Source: Cutaneotrichosporon cavernicola
Taxonomy: Eukaryota > Basidiomycota > Tremellomycetes > Trichosporonales > Trichosporonaceae
Direction: 5' to 3'
Length of the DNA stretch: 64,000 bases
Assembly: GCF_030864355.1 (NCBI RefSeq)
Contig: NC_083396.1
Span: 496,001 to 560,000 of the forward strand
Shown piece after piece: positions 46,738 to 58,137 of this stretch. Within the stretch, counting starts at the first letter, position 1. Each line of letters starts with the position of its first letter. The translations under genes were made by a program, and so were the position numbers. The notes under the pieces are model-generated. The model made no database searches and had not been told where the DNA came from. It saw only the letters and a list, made by a program, of their open reading frames with translations.

Positions 46738-47048
46738 ATGGACCAAGAATATCCGTACCGTTCTCGTCCCACGACGTCCTCCTACGTCAACAAAGAGCTC
46801 GCCAACGCGCTCATTGACGTTGTCCAGGTCACCCGTAACGGCTCCTCTGAACCAGTCAGCGCTAGCAACTCGCACCTTGGCCTCGCAGCGGCTGCAAACG
46901 ACCGTCCACGCCGCAGCCCTTCGCCCCGCATGCCCAACTCGTTCGAAGCCGCCATGTCCATGTCGCCACCAAAGGATCCCTTTGTCGACGACCTCGACAA
47001 GTCCGAGGCCAGCGGCCGTGTCGACAAGGACCGCGCTGGATTCAAGCG
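46738..47048 (+). CDS. Putative 5' coding exon of the Pal1 gene
   Basis: An ATG after a CT-rich leader opens MDQEYPYRSRPTTSSYVNKE and runs 104 residues (RRSPSPRMPNSFEAAMSMS, PPKDPFVDDL) to a GTGAGT donor. The Pro/Ser style and the FEAAMSMSPPKDPF motif suit the N-terminus of a Pal1 protein. But between about 47540 and the next coding ATG at 47663 there is no AG acceptor. A phase-compatible acceptor (ctgcag, ending 47743) would skip the first ~27 residues of the following block. Either two transcripts start separately or the splice pattern is unusual. Confidence 0.5.
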
Positions 47049-47662
47049 GTGAGTGTGAAGTGTTTGCGGACGTGTCCCCCGACGTGTACAGTGGAAGATG
47101 AGTTGTACGAGAAGTGTGTTGCGCCTGCGTCTGCTGTCGCTGGTGGCGTCGGGATTGCGTGACGCGTCGGTCAGCCGTCGAACGACACAACCGAGACATA
47201 GCACCCGCTTCTCTTCCGATCGCGGATTGGATGGACCTGGCGAAGTGTGTAAGCGTGTCAGCAGGCACGTGCGCGTCTGCTGTATCGAAGTTCCTTCTGT
47301 GTCACCTCAGCTGGAGCGAGGGTGTCTGGGCGGCGAGCATCTGGGCGGCGAGCAGAAGCGGAGCGTTGTGTAAGCAGACTGGATGTTTGGAGGTTTGTTT
47401 GTCCCCAGTCGTGCTTTCAAGTGGAGGCCCGAGGTGAGGAGATGTCTAGGGCTCAACGAATAAGGGGGAATGGGAGGGCAGTAAGAGTTGGATGGCGTTG
47501 TATGGATCTTGGAAAGAGGTGGTCCGAGTGTTAACTCGGCTCGTCGCGGTTGACAATGCCATCCTCTGCCCCTCTGGCGCCTCTCGCCTTTCTCCCTTTT
47601 TCTCTTCTTTCCACCGTTCCACATACTGCTTCCTCTTGACAACTGTGCTCACCACAACCACC

Positions 47663-48978
47663 ATGAACCCCAACCGCCGCCATACGTTTGACGCGCTACG
47701 ACCACCTGTCCCGCCAAAACCTGGTCATACCGCCTGCAGCCCCTCCACGTCGTCTAGCAACCCTAAGAAGAACTCTTCGTCTCGTCGTGACAAGGACCGC
47801 TCCACGTCCGAGAGCAAGGACAGGAGGCCCAGTCGTCATGCCGATGTTATCGACACTTGGGATCCTTCCGGTGGTAGTGCCAGTGAGTCCCACAGCAACA
47901 CTACCCACTACGAACTAGGCTGACGCAGCAGTGTGGCACCAGTGAGCAGACCTCTCCCGCACAAGTCGTCATACTCACACTGCAGCTCTGGGCCGTACGA
48001 TGCTGCCGCCCCGTCCCGCAACCTGAACCAGCCCAAGACCCACGCACCGATGCGTGCGTTTGAGCGCGAGGAGGCTGCCAAGGCTGCTGTCGCTGCAGCC
48101 ACTGCCAAGGAGTCACCATCGCGCACGGTCCCCCAGGTCGTGGCTCACGCTCCCGCCCCGGCCGTTCCCCCCAAGGACAATGACGGGGGTGCTCGGAGCC
48201 CAACTGTCGCTACGCGCAACATGCCGCGTCGGACTAGTGGAGGTCTCAGTGCGCAATACTCGACCTCTTATCCGACTGGCGGGGGTCACTTTCCCAACCA
48301 GGACGTGCTTCCAGAGGACGAGACACCCACGTCACCTCGGTACCAGCGGCGCCAGAAGGAGGAGAAGCAACGCGCCCTCCAGGCCGCATGGGGGATTGAT
48401 GAGCGTGAGTGTTGGAATCCCTTGATGACATTGCTCAACTCCAGCCGAACCGTTCGAGGACTTTGGCTCTTCTCCGCGCGACGAGTCGTACATTGACCGT
48501 GAGTATCCTCAACCAGTGGTTACTGACCACAGTAGGTGACCACCTCGGCTCTCCGAACGAGCAAGCCGGCCCCCGCGGCGGCTTCTTCGGTCGCAGCGGC
48601 GCCAAGGGCCGGGGCATGGAGGAGGCAACTTCTCCTGGCCCGGACGACCAGACGTTTGCAGCTAAAGCAACTCGCCCTGGCGGTGGTGTCAAGCGAACCA
48701 AGAGCTTGATGCAGAAAATCAAATCCATGGTGCGTCGAGAGTCTGAAGGCATGCCTGCTGTGCCCGCGCTGGGCTATAGCCACCCCCGATCGCAGTCAAT
48801 GTCGTCTGCACCTGACTTCCGTCGGCCCAGTATGGGTGGTGCGTGGCGCGAAGCCCCCGTCCTCGAAGAGGAGGATGAGACCCAAGAGCAGCTGGACCCG
48901 GCAACCGCCGGTTACTCCGCCGCCGCTCTCACGTCGGACTCGCGGGGAACCCCTGTTCCCGTCGCTGGACGATACTAG
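47663..48978 (+). CDS. Pal1-family cell morphology protein
   Basis: Exons: 47663-47882, 47929-47941, 47986-48404, 48445-48498 and 48536-48978, giving 382 residues from the ATG at 47663. It starts MNPNRRHTFDALRPPVPPKP. The Pal1 core is SRHADVIDTWDPSGGSATVW, then HHSGPYDAAAPSRN, formed across a 13-nt micro-exon that encodes most of TVWHH. Later motifs are EPFEDFGSSPRDESYID and SLMQKIKSMVRR. Pal1 proteins bind endocytic Sla2/Hip1R-type partners and shape the cell at growth sites. The frame ends PVPVAGRY, but a further coding exon downstream (49129-49668) has the same style and the stop may be bypassed by an unrecognised splice. Confidence 0.82.
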
Positions 48979-49128
48979 GCGCGCGCATTGGGTCTTAGGG
49001 ATGGTCGCATCGGAGGGGGTGGAGGAGGGGAAGTAGGGAGGAGAACACAACTGTAGCACAACCCGAACCACCGCGGGACCCGGCAGCCAGCCCACCTCCC
49101 TCGATGTGGGTTTGCTGACAAGTTCCAG

Positions 49129-49668
49129 CGCGGCGACCGCTCACAATCACCGAACAAGTACTCGCCTTCTTCCGAATATCCACCGATGCCCTCGTTGGCG
49201 CACGGAGGCCCGGCGTCGGGACAGGCTGCGAAGCCGAGCATGGACGACCACCGCCGCCCCTCGTTGCCCGCTAGGCCTGAGCGCTCGGCGGCGCGTCTGG
49301 GCCCGACGTCTACCTCTGAACCCTCCACCGCGCCAGGCTCGGGCCCCGTGTCCAAGGCTGGCTCGGCCACCAACTCGGCGCACGGTCACTCGGCTTCGCT
49401 CCCGCCCGAGTTGACCGAGGAGATCGTCGAGAACGGTAACGGGCACGGACACAGTCTTAGCACCCACCTGGAGCCGTACACTTACTCGAGCGGCGGCATG
49501 CGGCGTCCGAGCAAGAACCTCCCGCAGCCGCCTGTAGGCCCAGTCATGCCCGACTTTGAGGAATTCCTCCCCGGCCGGCGCAGCAGCTCCAACAGAGCCG
49601 ACGAGGGCGAGCCTATGAAGCGCAAGACGAGCGTTGTCAAGAAGCTGACGGGGAGAGTGAGCCGGTAA
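49129..49668 (+). CDS. Probable 3' exon of the Pal1 gene
   Basis: An acceptor with the local signature (gctgacaagttccag, ending 49128) opens 179 residues: RGDRSQSPNKYSPSSEYPPM, a Ser/Pro/His-rich stretch, LPPELTEEIVENGNG, MPDFEEFLPGRRSSSN and a basic end, MKRKTSVVKKLTGRVSR. No start codon with context and no standard donor connects it to the exon ending at 48978; phase 0 would be needed. It is most likely the C-terminal part of the same protein, from an alternative transcript. A separate small gene is less likely. Confidence 0.5.
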   Translation, partial: RGDRSQSPNKYSPSSEYPPMPSLAHGGPASGQAAKPSMDDHRRPSLPARPERSAARLGPTSTSEPSTAPGSGPVSKAGSATNSAHGHSASLPPELTEEIVENGNGHGHSLSTHLEPYTYSSGGMRRPSKNLPQPPVGPVMPDFEEFLPGRRSSSNRADEGEPMKRKTSVVKKLTGRVSR

Positions 49669-51277
49669 GCGCGTTTGGGCCTTCAACTGGCACCCGCAAT
49701 ATGTGTGGTGATGTACGCTTCAAGTGGAGTCGCTGAGTAACCCTATTAATAGTACCCGATCTGTTTCGTATGGATTGGTTTGTTGACGGCTGAAGTGGCA
49801 TCCCATAATGGGGCAGGGAGATGATGGCTGCACACGTGGCTGATGTTGTTATCTACGCGTCCAGGGCGTCGTTGATGATGAAACCCAGAGCCCGTCCATG
49901 CCCGGCATGGTGTAAGAAGGCTGTGCATCTCGGGACGCTATGCATGTACTCTTGCATTATAATAGGACCTCGTTCTCGGGGTTTGAAAAGCTTGTACGCA
50001 TTACGATGAAGCTCTGCTCTAGACCAAGTTTTGAGGAGCAAGACTAAGTACAAGTCGCAGGGGAGGCAGCAGGCCCAGGCCAAATAACACGCTCAGTGAC
50101 GATTCCATGTGTCAAGCCTGGTGCGATTCATGTCCTTCATCTTCTGTGCTCTGATCTCTTCGCGATCATTGCGACCAACTTGTTTGTTTCTCTGGAAGCG
50201 GCGATCATTTGGCGCCGCTTGAAGAGACCGAACAAAACAACAAGTTTGTCAACAAGGCGCATCTTTTGGGAGTCGGCTCCAACTTTGGAGAAACTCCATC
50301 GGAGAGATACCCGAGGCTTTGCCGATGACATGTGGTCAAGTGCTCGGCTCTGGCCCCATAGCCCCCTTGCCAGTCCAATAGCCATCAGGCAATTGCGGAT
50401 GACCAGCGCGCTCGTCGGGACTTCCGTCCGGATCAACATGTAGTGCAGCCGGTGATGGGATATCATGGAAAGGATGCGACCGAAGCGAAGTTGGCGGTTA
50501 CTCTGTAGAGGGGTCACAGAGGCACGTGAGGTGCCTAGAAATGCTATGCGGATACTGACTATCTCGTTAGGCAGTGCCGTGGGCGACGTTTGTGAAAGCC
50601 AGTGTGGCACTTTGCTCTGGAGCTCTGGAGACTGAGACTAGAGTACGACAACCATGCCAGCTATATGGCAACTAGACCGGGAGATGTGTCCTCTCCGCTT
50701 CGCTCCAAAGTGTCTTCCTCGCTGCGGAAAAAGTGTCTTCCTCGCTTTGGTTGACTGGAGCGCGGAGCGTCTTCCCTCTTTTTTCTATCTCATCTCTCTC
50801 TCATCTCATCTCATCTCTCTGTCTCCCCTCTTCGCTACCGATAACGTCAGCCTCAAGCGCTTCCTTTCCCACTCTGCGCCTCTACCAATGTGCCACCTCG
50901 TTCGAGATGGGACGAGGCGCCACAGCCCCCAACCGCCCCCCCCTCGTGCGATCCCGAGTCGACCGACAGCAGCTCGACGACCCCTCATGAGCTCAGACAT
51001 GGACTCGGACACCGACAGCAGCCTCACGGGATCAGAAGGAGTCGGACGACACGCAATGCGGGGACCCATTGGGAGTGACCGTGTGGTTCCCACTTGGTTC
51101 GTCTCCACCAAGTTCGACTTACGGTATACGACTCACGGTCGTCCTGCATGCTTACTGCCTGCTCCGCTCGCCACACGTGTATGCGCTTGAGAAGTGCTTC
51201 ATAAATGCCTACATTCCCTTCATCGTATGCAAGATTCGTCTCTTGTCGCCGTTTTTGGTTTTGGTGTTGTAGCCTAT
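49669..51277. other. Intergenic region with a doubtful small frame
   Basis: A CT-rich leader-like stretch (50787-50830) precedes an ATG at 50888 and a 100-residue frame (MCHLVRDGTRRHSPQPPPPR ... SSDMDSDTDSSLTGSEG) ending at 51190. It has no known domain and no support beyond the leader. Otherwise I see no gene. Confidence 0.35.
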
Positions 51278-52080
51278 CTACATCATTCCCATGCCGGGCA
51301 TGCCGGGCACTGTATTGTTAGCTGGACTCTCGGCTTAGCTTACTTCCACCGCCCATGGGCATAGACGGGCTCTTGGTCTCATCGTCAACGACGCAAGCTT
51401 CCGAGGTGGTGAGGAGGGAGGCGACACCCGAAGCGTCAGAAAGAGCGGTGCGAACGACCTTGAGGGGGTCGAGGATACCGGCGGCAATCATGTCGCGGTA
51501 CTGCGAGGTGGCGGCGTCGTAGCCCCAGTTGAACTTGTCGGCAGCGATAAACTCGTCCGAGAGGAGACGGCCAACGACAACAGTGCCCTCCTCGCCGGCG
51601 TTGTCGACAATGGTGCGAACAGGGCGGCGGATGGCGTTGCGGATGATGCTGACGCCGAGCTTCTGGTCAAAGTTCTCAACATCGAGGTCCTCGAGCTGTG
51701 CCGAGGCCTTGAGGAGAGCAGTGCCACCACCCGGAACGATACCCTCCTCAACGGCAGCGCGGGTTGCGTTGAGGGCGTCGTCGTAGCGGTCCTTCTTCTC
51801 TCCGACCTCAACCTCCGAGTGGCCACCGACCTTGATGACGGCAACACCGCCGCCAAGCTTGGCCAGGCGCTCCTGAAGCTTGGTGCGGTCGTAGTCCGAG
51901 GTGCTGGGGTCGGCAATGACGCCGCGGATCTGCTCGCAGCGAGAAGCAATGGTCTGCTTGTCACCGCTGCCGTTGAGAACGATAGTGTCGTCCTTGGTGA
52001 CGGTGGCCGAGCCAGTCTGGCCAAACATGTCGGGAGTGGCCTTGTCAAGCTTGACGTCAAGCTCGTCAGTGAAGACGGTG

Positions 52081-52112
<32 letters not shown>

Positions 52113-53243
52113 CGACTTGCGGTTGTCGCCAAAGCCGGGGGCCTTGACGGCGCAAACCTGGAGCTGGCCACGGAGCTTGTTGAGGATAATGGCAGCAAGA
52201 GCCTCACCGTCAACGTCCTCGGCAATGACGAGGAGGGGGCGGCGCTGCTGAGCAGCAATCTCGAGCGCGGGGAGAATGTCCTGGAGAGCCGAGATCTTCT
52301 TCTCCGAAAGCAGGATGAGGGGGTTCTCGAGCTCGGCGCGCTGGTTCTTGGCGTCCGTGATCATGTATGGCGAGATGAAGCCGCGGTCGAAGCGCATGCC
52401 CTCAGTGATCTCAATCTCGTCAGAGATGGTACGGCCCTCCTTGACGGTGATGACGCCCTCCTTGCCAACCTTCTCCATGGCCTGGGCAATGATCGAACCA
52501 ACGTGCTTGTCGCCGTTGGCCGAGATGGTGGCAACAGCGGCAATCTCCTCCGAAGTGGTGATGACGCGCTTGTTGGCCTCGAGGACCGAGAGGACCTTCT
52601 CAACGGCCTTGACGGCACCACGGCGGAGGTCCATGGGGTTGCAGCCAGCGGCAACGTTCTTCACACCCTCAGAGTAGATGGCGCGCGCGAGAACGGTCGC
52701 GGTGGTAGTACCGTCACCGGCAGTGTCGTTGGTCTTGGACGCAACGTCCTGGACGAGGCTGGGCATCAGTGACTCTTCTCTTCTCGTAGGTCATAGGTGA
52801 CTCACCGAGCACCGAGGTTCTCAACAGGGTCCTTGAGAGTGATGGCCTTGGCGACCGACACACCGTCCTTGGTGATCTTGGGCCCACCGAAGCTCTGGGC
52901 TGTGGGGTTAGCGCTTCACTATGACTTTTCCATCGTCGCCGGTTTTGGTCTGGACTAGAAAAAAAAAAGGGCCCCCACAACCATTGCATCTCTACTCAGC
53001 CGACACTGTGCTCGTCCCTCTCCTCCTTTCATTACTAGACTCACCGATGATGACGGTACGGCCCTTGGGGCCGAGGGTGGCCGAGACAGCCTTGGCGAGG
53101 GTGTCGACACCCTTGAGCATGCCCTGGCGAGCATCGTTGCCGAAAACGACGTCCTTGGAGCCCATGTAGCGGCGCTGGGCGGCCGAGGCGCTCTGCATGA
53201 GCTTGTGAGGGCGGGGGAGCGCGGCACGAGATGCGGCGAGCAT
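51278..53243 (-). CDS. HSP60: Mitochondrial chaperonin HSP60
   Basis: Exons: 53243-53045, 52899-52806, 52758-51344 and 51309-51278, giving 579 residues. A mitochondrial presequence ([20 protein letters not shown], then [16 protein letters not shown]) leads into the GroEL fold: [40 protein letters not shown] (ATP-binding loop), [32 protein letters not shown] and [13 protein letters not shown]. The last 32-nt exon adds the Gly-Met tail [10 protein letters not shown] after a 34-nt intron. HSP60 forms the double-ring folding chamber of the matrix with HSP10, whose gene starts 343 bp away in the opposite direction. Codon use is strongly biased, as for highly expressed genes, which also creates a long open frame on the opposite strand. 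Confidence 0.97.
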
Positions 53244-53586
53244 TTTGGGCTTTTGTTTTGGAAGGGTGTTGGGAGGAAAGGAGAAGAAGCAAGTTGGTGG
53301 GCCTTTTGGTTAAGACGTCTTTAGCAGTTAGGTAGTGGCGGGCGTACGGAGGTCGGCAAAAGGCCAGGTAAGCGGAACGGACCACCGTGGGAAATTGAGA
53401 ATGCTCTAGAAAAGTTCAGACGTGATGACTTGACCAAGAGCCGCTTAGGTCCGAGCTCGGGTCTCGAGTCCTTCTTTATCCCTCCTAATAACCAATTAGC
53501 TAGCCGAGACTTGAACCAGACTCAATCGATCAATCACAAAAGTCGTCACCTTTCCTCCTTCTTATCCAGTTCCAACCTTTGTCAAA
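53244..53586. promoter_or_regulatory. Bidirectional promoter of HSP60 and HSP10
   Basis: 343 bp separate the two start codons. An imperfect heat-shock-element-like stretch (ctctagaaaagttcaga, 53404-53420) has GAA and TTC blocks, but with 3-nt instead of 2-nt spacing. No other element recognised. Confidence 0.6.
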
Positions 53587-54495
53587 ATGGTAGGAAGACG
53601 ATTAACTGACAGAGTCACTGACTCCAGTCGGCCACCTTCAAGTCGATCCGCTCGCTCCAGCCCCTCTTTGACCGCGTCCTCGTCCAGCGCTTCAAGGCCG
53701 AGACGGTGCGTGTTTGCATTGATGGTGACGGTGTGTGGGTGGGATCGTGAGGCAGTCTGGGCTGCAAGCTGCGGGTATAGGACACCAGCAATCAGATGCG
53801 GCAAGAGGTACACCTGTGCCAATTTCCGCGCTCCGAGTGCTGAATGCGGGATGGCTGGAGAAGTTGCTGGAAGATGGAGGTACGGTCAAAGTTGTTGGCA
53901 GATGGAAGGCACGGCGACGCCCCAGCAGAACACAAGTCGTTTACGCCTGGCCTGCTGCCTGCTTGGGATGCTGGGACGAATTGCGTACTGCTGCGCGATG
54001 ATCCAGCGAGTATCGCTATGTTTGCAAATGAGCACCGTCAATCCCCGGACACCAGAGGGAGCCCGGCAGTCGCGCGCAGGCTCCTCTTCGGTCTCTCGCG
54101 CAACCGGCCTCCAGTGCTAATGCGCGTGGAGCGGTGCTCCACCGTATGCACACGCGCTCGACTCCATTCCCCTCCCGACCCGTTTCCTGCCTGGATCAAG
54201 CGCTAATCGTTGCAGAAGACCGCGACCGGCATCTTCCTCCCTTCGTCCGCGACCCAGTCGCCCCTCCCCGAGGCGACCGTCATCGCTGTCGGCCCCGGCG
54301 CCACCAGCGCGGACGGCAAGGTCGTCCCCTGCTCGGTCAAGGAGGGCGACCGCGTCCTCCTCCCCAGCTGGGGCGGTTCGCCGATCAAGGTCGGCGAGGA
54401 GGTGAGTTGTTGCCCTCCCAGGGTCGTAGCGCGCTGACAGCCAGGAGTACCAGCTCTTCAAGGACGGTGAGATCCTCGCCAAGATCAACGAGTAA
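53587..54495 (+). CDS. HSP10: Mitochondrial co-chaperonin HSP10
   Basis: Exons: 53587-53589 (the ATG alone), 53628-53705, 54216-54401 and 54445-54495, giving 105 residues, the family length. The joined protein reads MSATFKSIRSLQPLFDRVLV, QRFKAETKTATGIFLPSSA (the mobile loop that contacts HSP60), EATVIAVGPGATSADGKVVP, VKEGDRVLLPSWGGSPIKVG and EEEYQLFKDGEILAKINE. HSP10 caps the HSP60 ring. Intron 2 is 510 nt, the others 38 and 43 nt. The first coding exon holds only the start codon: aaaATG followed at once by GTAGGA. Confidence 0.95.
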
Positions 54496-55556
54496 TTATA
54501 TCGGGCATGTATTGCATTAACCACTGCGGTGGACAGGAACTAACCTTGGTTAGAAGGGACCAGTCGAGACTGGTGCAGGTTGAAGGTGCAGGTTCGGGTC
54601 AACTCACTTTGTACTAATGAGGGACCGCGGGTGGTCGCTCATGTCGATCATGGAGACGGAGGCGTGCCAACCAAAGCGGGTCCAGATAAGACGGCGACCG
54701 GTGGCCCGAGCAGCTGGAGCAGGGATGCACATATCTGTATTTACACACCGGCCCAGATGGAACACGGAACATGAAACCCGTCGGAGCGCGGAACGGAACA
54801 GCAAGTCTGTGCTGGTCCTTGCCGCACAACTAGCCGCTACTCGAGCTTGGTTGTAGACAATAGTGAGGTTGGGCCCACTGTTAGTCTCGTCTGGCGAAGA
54901 GCCGAGACTTTGGATGACCAAACGACCGTGACAGCCCTCACCGTCAAAGCAAAACTCAGCCAGGAACGAGCCAGATCTTGCAAACTTGGCATGTGTTCGG
55001 CGTCATGCGTCACGGCCACGCGTCCTCCCACGTGGCCGCCATGCACTCCCTCCATCATGCTCAAGTTTGGCCCGGCAGAACGGCAATTCACCCTGAGGGA
55101 AGGTTTGTGGCTGCAATTCGCGAGTAACCGCTCCGCCACACTCGCCGTCAGCTTGATGGACGGGCAGTTTGATGACTTGGGCTGGACCACAAGTGGTGTG
55201 GACACGTCGTTTGGGACCCCTCAGTATCCGTATGAAATGTATCACGAACATACTCTAAGTGAAATTCATTTATTAGGCTAGGGAAATGCTGAGACGGCAA
55301 AGACTGATTCGGTGCTTCATGTGCTTGCGGCGAGACATTAATCTGCCAGATACGATAAATAGGTAGGTAGAGGTGATAATTGTGTTTGGGCTCCAGGCCG
55401 GCCGCGCAAGAGTGGTTGGAATGGTTGATGGAGATGCAGTTAGCGATGAGTGATGATGGAAGGACTGGTACGAAGAGCGGGGCGTGGGGTGAACCGCCAG
55501 CTCAACTGTATCTTGGTTCCAGTATAGAGAGTGGGGGTGGGTGGGGGGTGGAAGGC

Positions 55557-55572
55557 GGGGGGGGGGGGGGGG
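55557..55572. repeat. Poly-G tract, 16 nt
   Basis: Unbroken run of sixteen G inside a G-rich purine stretch. Confidence 0.9.
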
Positions 55573-57492
55573 AGGGGTTTGGGGGGAATTCTGTAAAAAT
55601 GCTGCATGGTTGTGGGGAGCTGGTGGCGAATGCACAGGATCAACCTAAGAGCATCATCTTGGGCAGGAGGGGTTGCTCATCCTGTGGCTCTAGGCCTGTA
55701 GGCTAGTTACAGTACTTACAGTTAGACTAGAGCTCTAGGGATCTAAAGGAGCCGTGAGGTAAACGAACGTATCGATATCTAGAACCTGGTTGTTGGTCTG
55801 TTCTGTAGGGATGAATAGTTGGTCATTGGATTAGCTGACAGTCATAAGATCGGGAACTTTCCAAAGTACATGAGACAGTAGTTCAGGAACAAAACAGCTA
55901 GGATCTGAGATTCGGGGGGATTCAATGACTCAACAAACTCCTTCATTCAGAGAGTGGTTTGAGCAGCAGTGGCAACCTCACAACCCCCAAAACCCCCTTG
56001 CCATCAATTATATACCACAGCTGCTTGGTATTTGAAAAGAATATCCACTATTGTCCCTAATAATGAGAACCATGCAATGCAAAAAAACGTTAGGCGACCA
56101 CCATGACGGTGTTTGATGCGGTTGAGCATAGCGGTTCTCCATAGGCCGCCCAGCAGTGGTGCCGGCCGCCGGCTGCCGGCTTGGAATATCAACCAGACTT
56201 TGGTTGAACAGATAGCAGCACATGACTGTATTTGCTGAATCTCTAGGCAAATGGCCTTCTAGATTTGAGATTTACACCAGTGACACAACGCGTACGTGGG
56301 GCCCTCACCAAAAAAATGTCCGAGTCAACCATGTGTCAATTCTCTCCTCTGTCTGAATTGACTGTCTTACTGCACAGAATGGTCGCGCGATATTGTCGTG
56401 TGCACCACTGCAACACTGCTGTTCCAGACCCCAGAACAACACGTTTCACCAGTACAATACATCAAATACATGCACACAACACATCCAGTTCCTCTTCGAT
56501 CTGTGACTTTTTACAGTTGCCACTTGCAAATCCCAATTTGGGTCAGCTTTTATGTCCGCCGCGTCATGCGCTCGCACCCTGGCAAAGGTAACATTCAGTT
56601 ATAGGATCACCAGGATGACAGGACCAAGCTAAAGGTAGCTGCCATTGAGGGGCGGCCAGCATGGGTAGTTGCCGCGGCTAACAACGCGGTATGCGAACTG
56701 TCACATGAAGCGTAGTGATTCCCTTGGATGGCGACGCTGGACCGCGTGGGGACTTCCCACGCAGCTATACAGCTTAGTTTGTGGAAACATCATGGGTTGA
56801 AGAAAAGTGACAAGCGTATCAAATGACTCAGAAGCGACTCTGGATGAAACTAAACAGGTCGTGTTCAGGCGCAGGAATGCACTCTGTCAAACCCGGGTAC
56901 CCATGTTCGGTGGGTTAGAGCATCCGATGGTACGTCTCATCGTCCTGCGTGGTACAAACGAGGCGTCATCTGGAGCAGTCATTGAGGGAAGCGAGGTTTA
57001 GTGGTGGCATGGCGGCTGAGGTATGCAAGGCAAGGTCAAGTGGGCGGCAAGACATGGGCGGGAAGTGGTCATCGGGGACTTGTCGTCCACAGGGACAGTT
57101 ACCCGTGAGGCCACCAAAACGTGGCCAAAACAACAAGTTGGACCCGAAAGACACCCGAACCCAGTCGGATGTTGCACCTTGTAAGGGTGACTTGGTCAAG
57201 GCCGAGTACGGTCCTTTTTCACATATTCCTGCAACGATAGTGGCCCGAGTATACGGCCGAGTAGTACACGTTGCCCCATGTGATGCGATGTAATACCAAG
57301 TGGTGAGCGGGAAACCCATGATAGCATTACAGAGCTTTACAGAATTACAGAGCCTCTCCATTGAATGCGTTGCGGATGATCGGTGCCAAGCTGCCTGATC
57401 TCAAGTTGTGAGACAAGTTGAACACGACTTGAACCCTAATATCCAGAACTTTGCAAAGTTGACAGTTAGGTGAACCGTGAGAGACGGCTGTA

Positions 57493-57576
57493 CGGCTATG
57501 GTTACAGCTAGGGCTACGGCTACAGCTACAGCTAGGGCTACGGCTACTGCCGACAGCTAGAGCTAGAGCTAGAGAG
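57493..57576. repeat. Imperfect hexamer tandem array (ggctac / agctag)
   Basis: A chain of 6-bp units such as ggctac, agctac and agctag over ~80 bp, ending in perfect agctag copies. Confidence 0.85.
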
Positions 57577-58077
57577 CTGACAGTAGGTATGAGGTTTACA
57601 GGAACTGTAAAGATGTGGAATGCTGACCGGGTCTAAGTCGACCACGGGATTGTACGCGCCGCGTATCAAGGTATGTGACTTTGTATCCCTGAGGCGTCCG
57701 GCGATCCAGCGATCGCTGGCGTCATTTCAAGTCGTGATGTCTGAGGCCTGACCTCGTGGCGTCCTGACAGCTGACACTACCAGCAATGAATGGGGACGTG
57801 GCATTGAGCTTTTGAATTTGGATTGTATGCTAGTGTTCTGGGTGTCTTGGCTGGTATTGCTGAAGCATGTACGACATCCAAGTTGGGGTTAGCTGGGGTT
57901 GGGCGAGGGGCCCGACTGAGTTGTGGGGTTGGGATTTCAGGGCAAAGAAGCACGTTGGTTTGGTGATCTGGTGACTACGTGACTTCCAATATTTCAATGG
58001 CGTTCAACATGGCGTGCCTTGGATTAGTCTTGTAGGTTTCGAGGGATGATAGGCATTCACGGTTCACTCCGGGCCGG

Positions 58078-58137
58078 CCGACTTTGACTGGTAGGTGGTA
58101 ATACCCGCCGACTTTGACTCCTAGGTGGTGATGCCCG
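58078..58137. repeat. Direct repeat, 30 bp x 2
   Basis: Two adjacent 30-bp units starting ccgactttgact and ending tgcccg or tacccg. They differ at four positions. Confidence 0.9.

Noticed and set aside
50137..50610. 157-codon minus-strand frame in intergenic DNA, with a 115-codon plus-strand frame opposite
   Set aside because: No domain, no leader, no introns. Either could be chance in this length of DNA.
51819..52772. 317-codon plus-strand open frame across HSP60
   Set aside because: It is exactly antisense to the conserved HSP60 coding exon. Strong codon bias removes stops from the opposite frame, and the translation has no family features.
53440..53480. tRNA-like B-box (gggtctcgagtcc)
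   Set aside because: No matching A box or acceptor stem at the right distance, so no tRNA is called.
54847..55281. 144-codon plus-strand frame downstream of HSP10
   Set aside because: No family resemblance or start context; it lies in gene-poor DNA.
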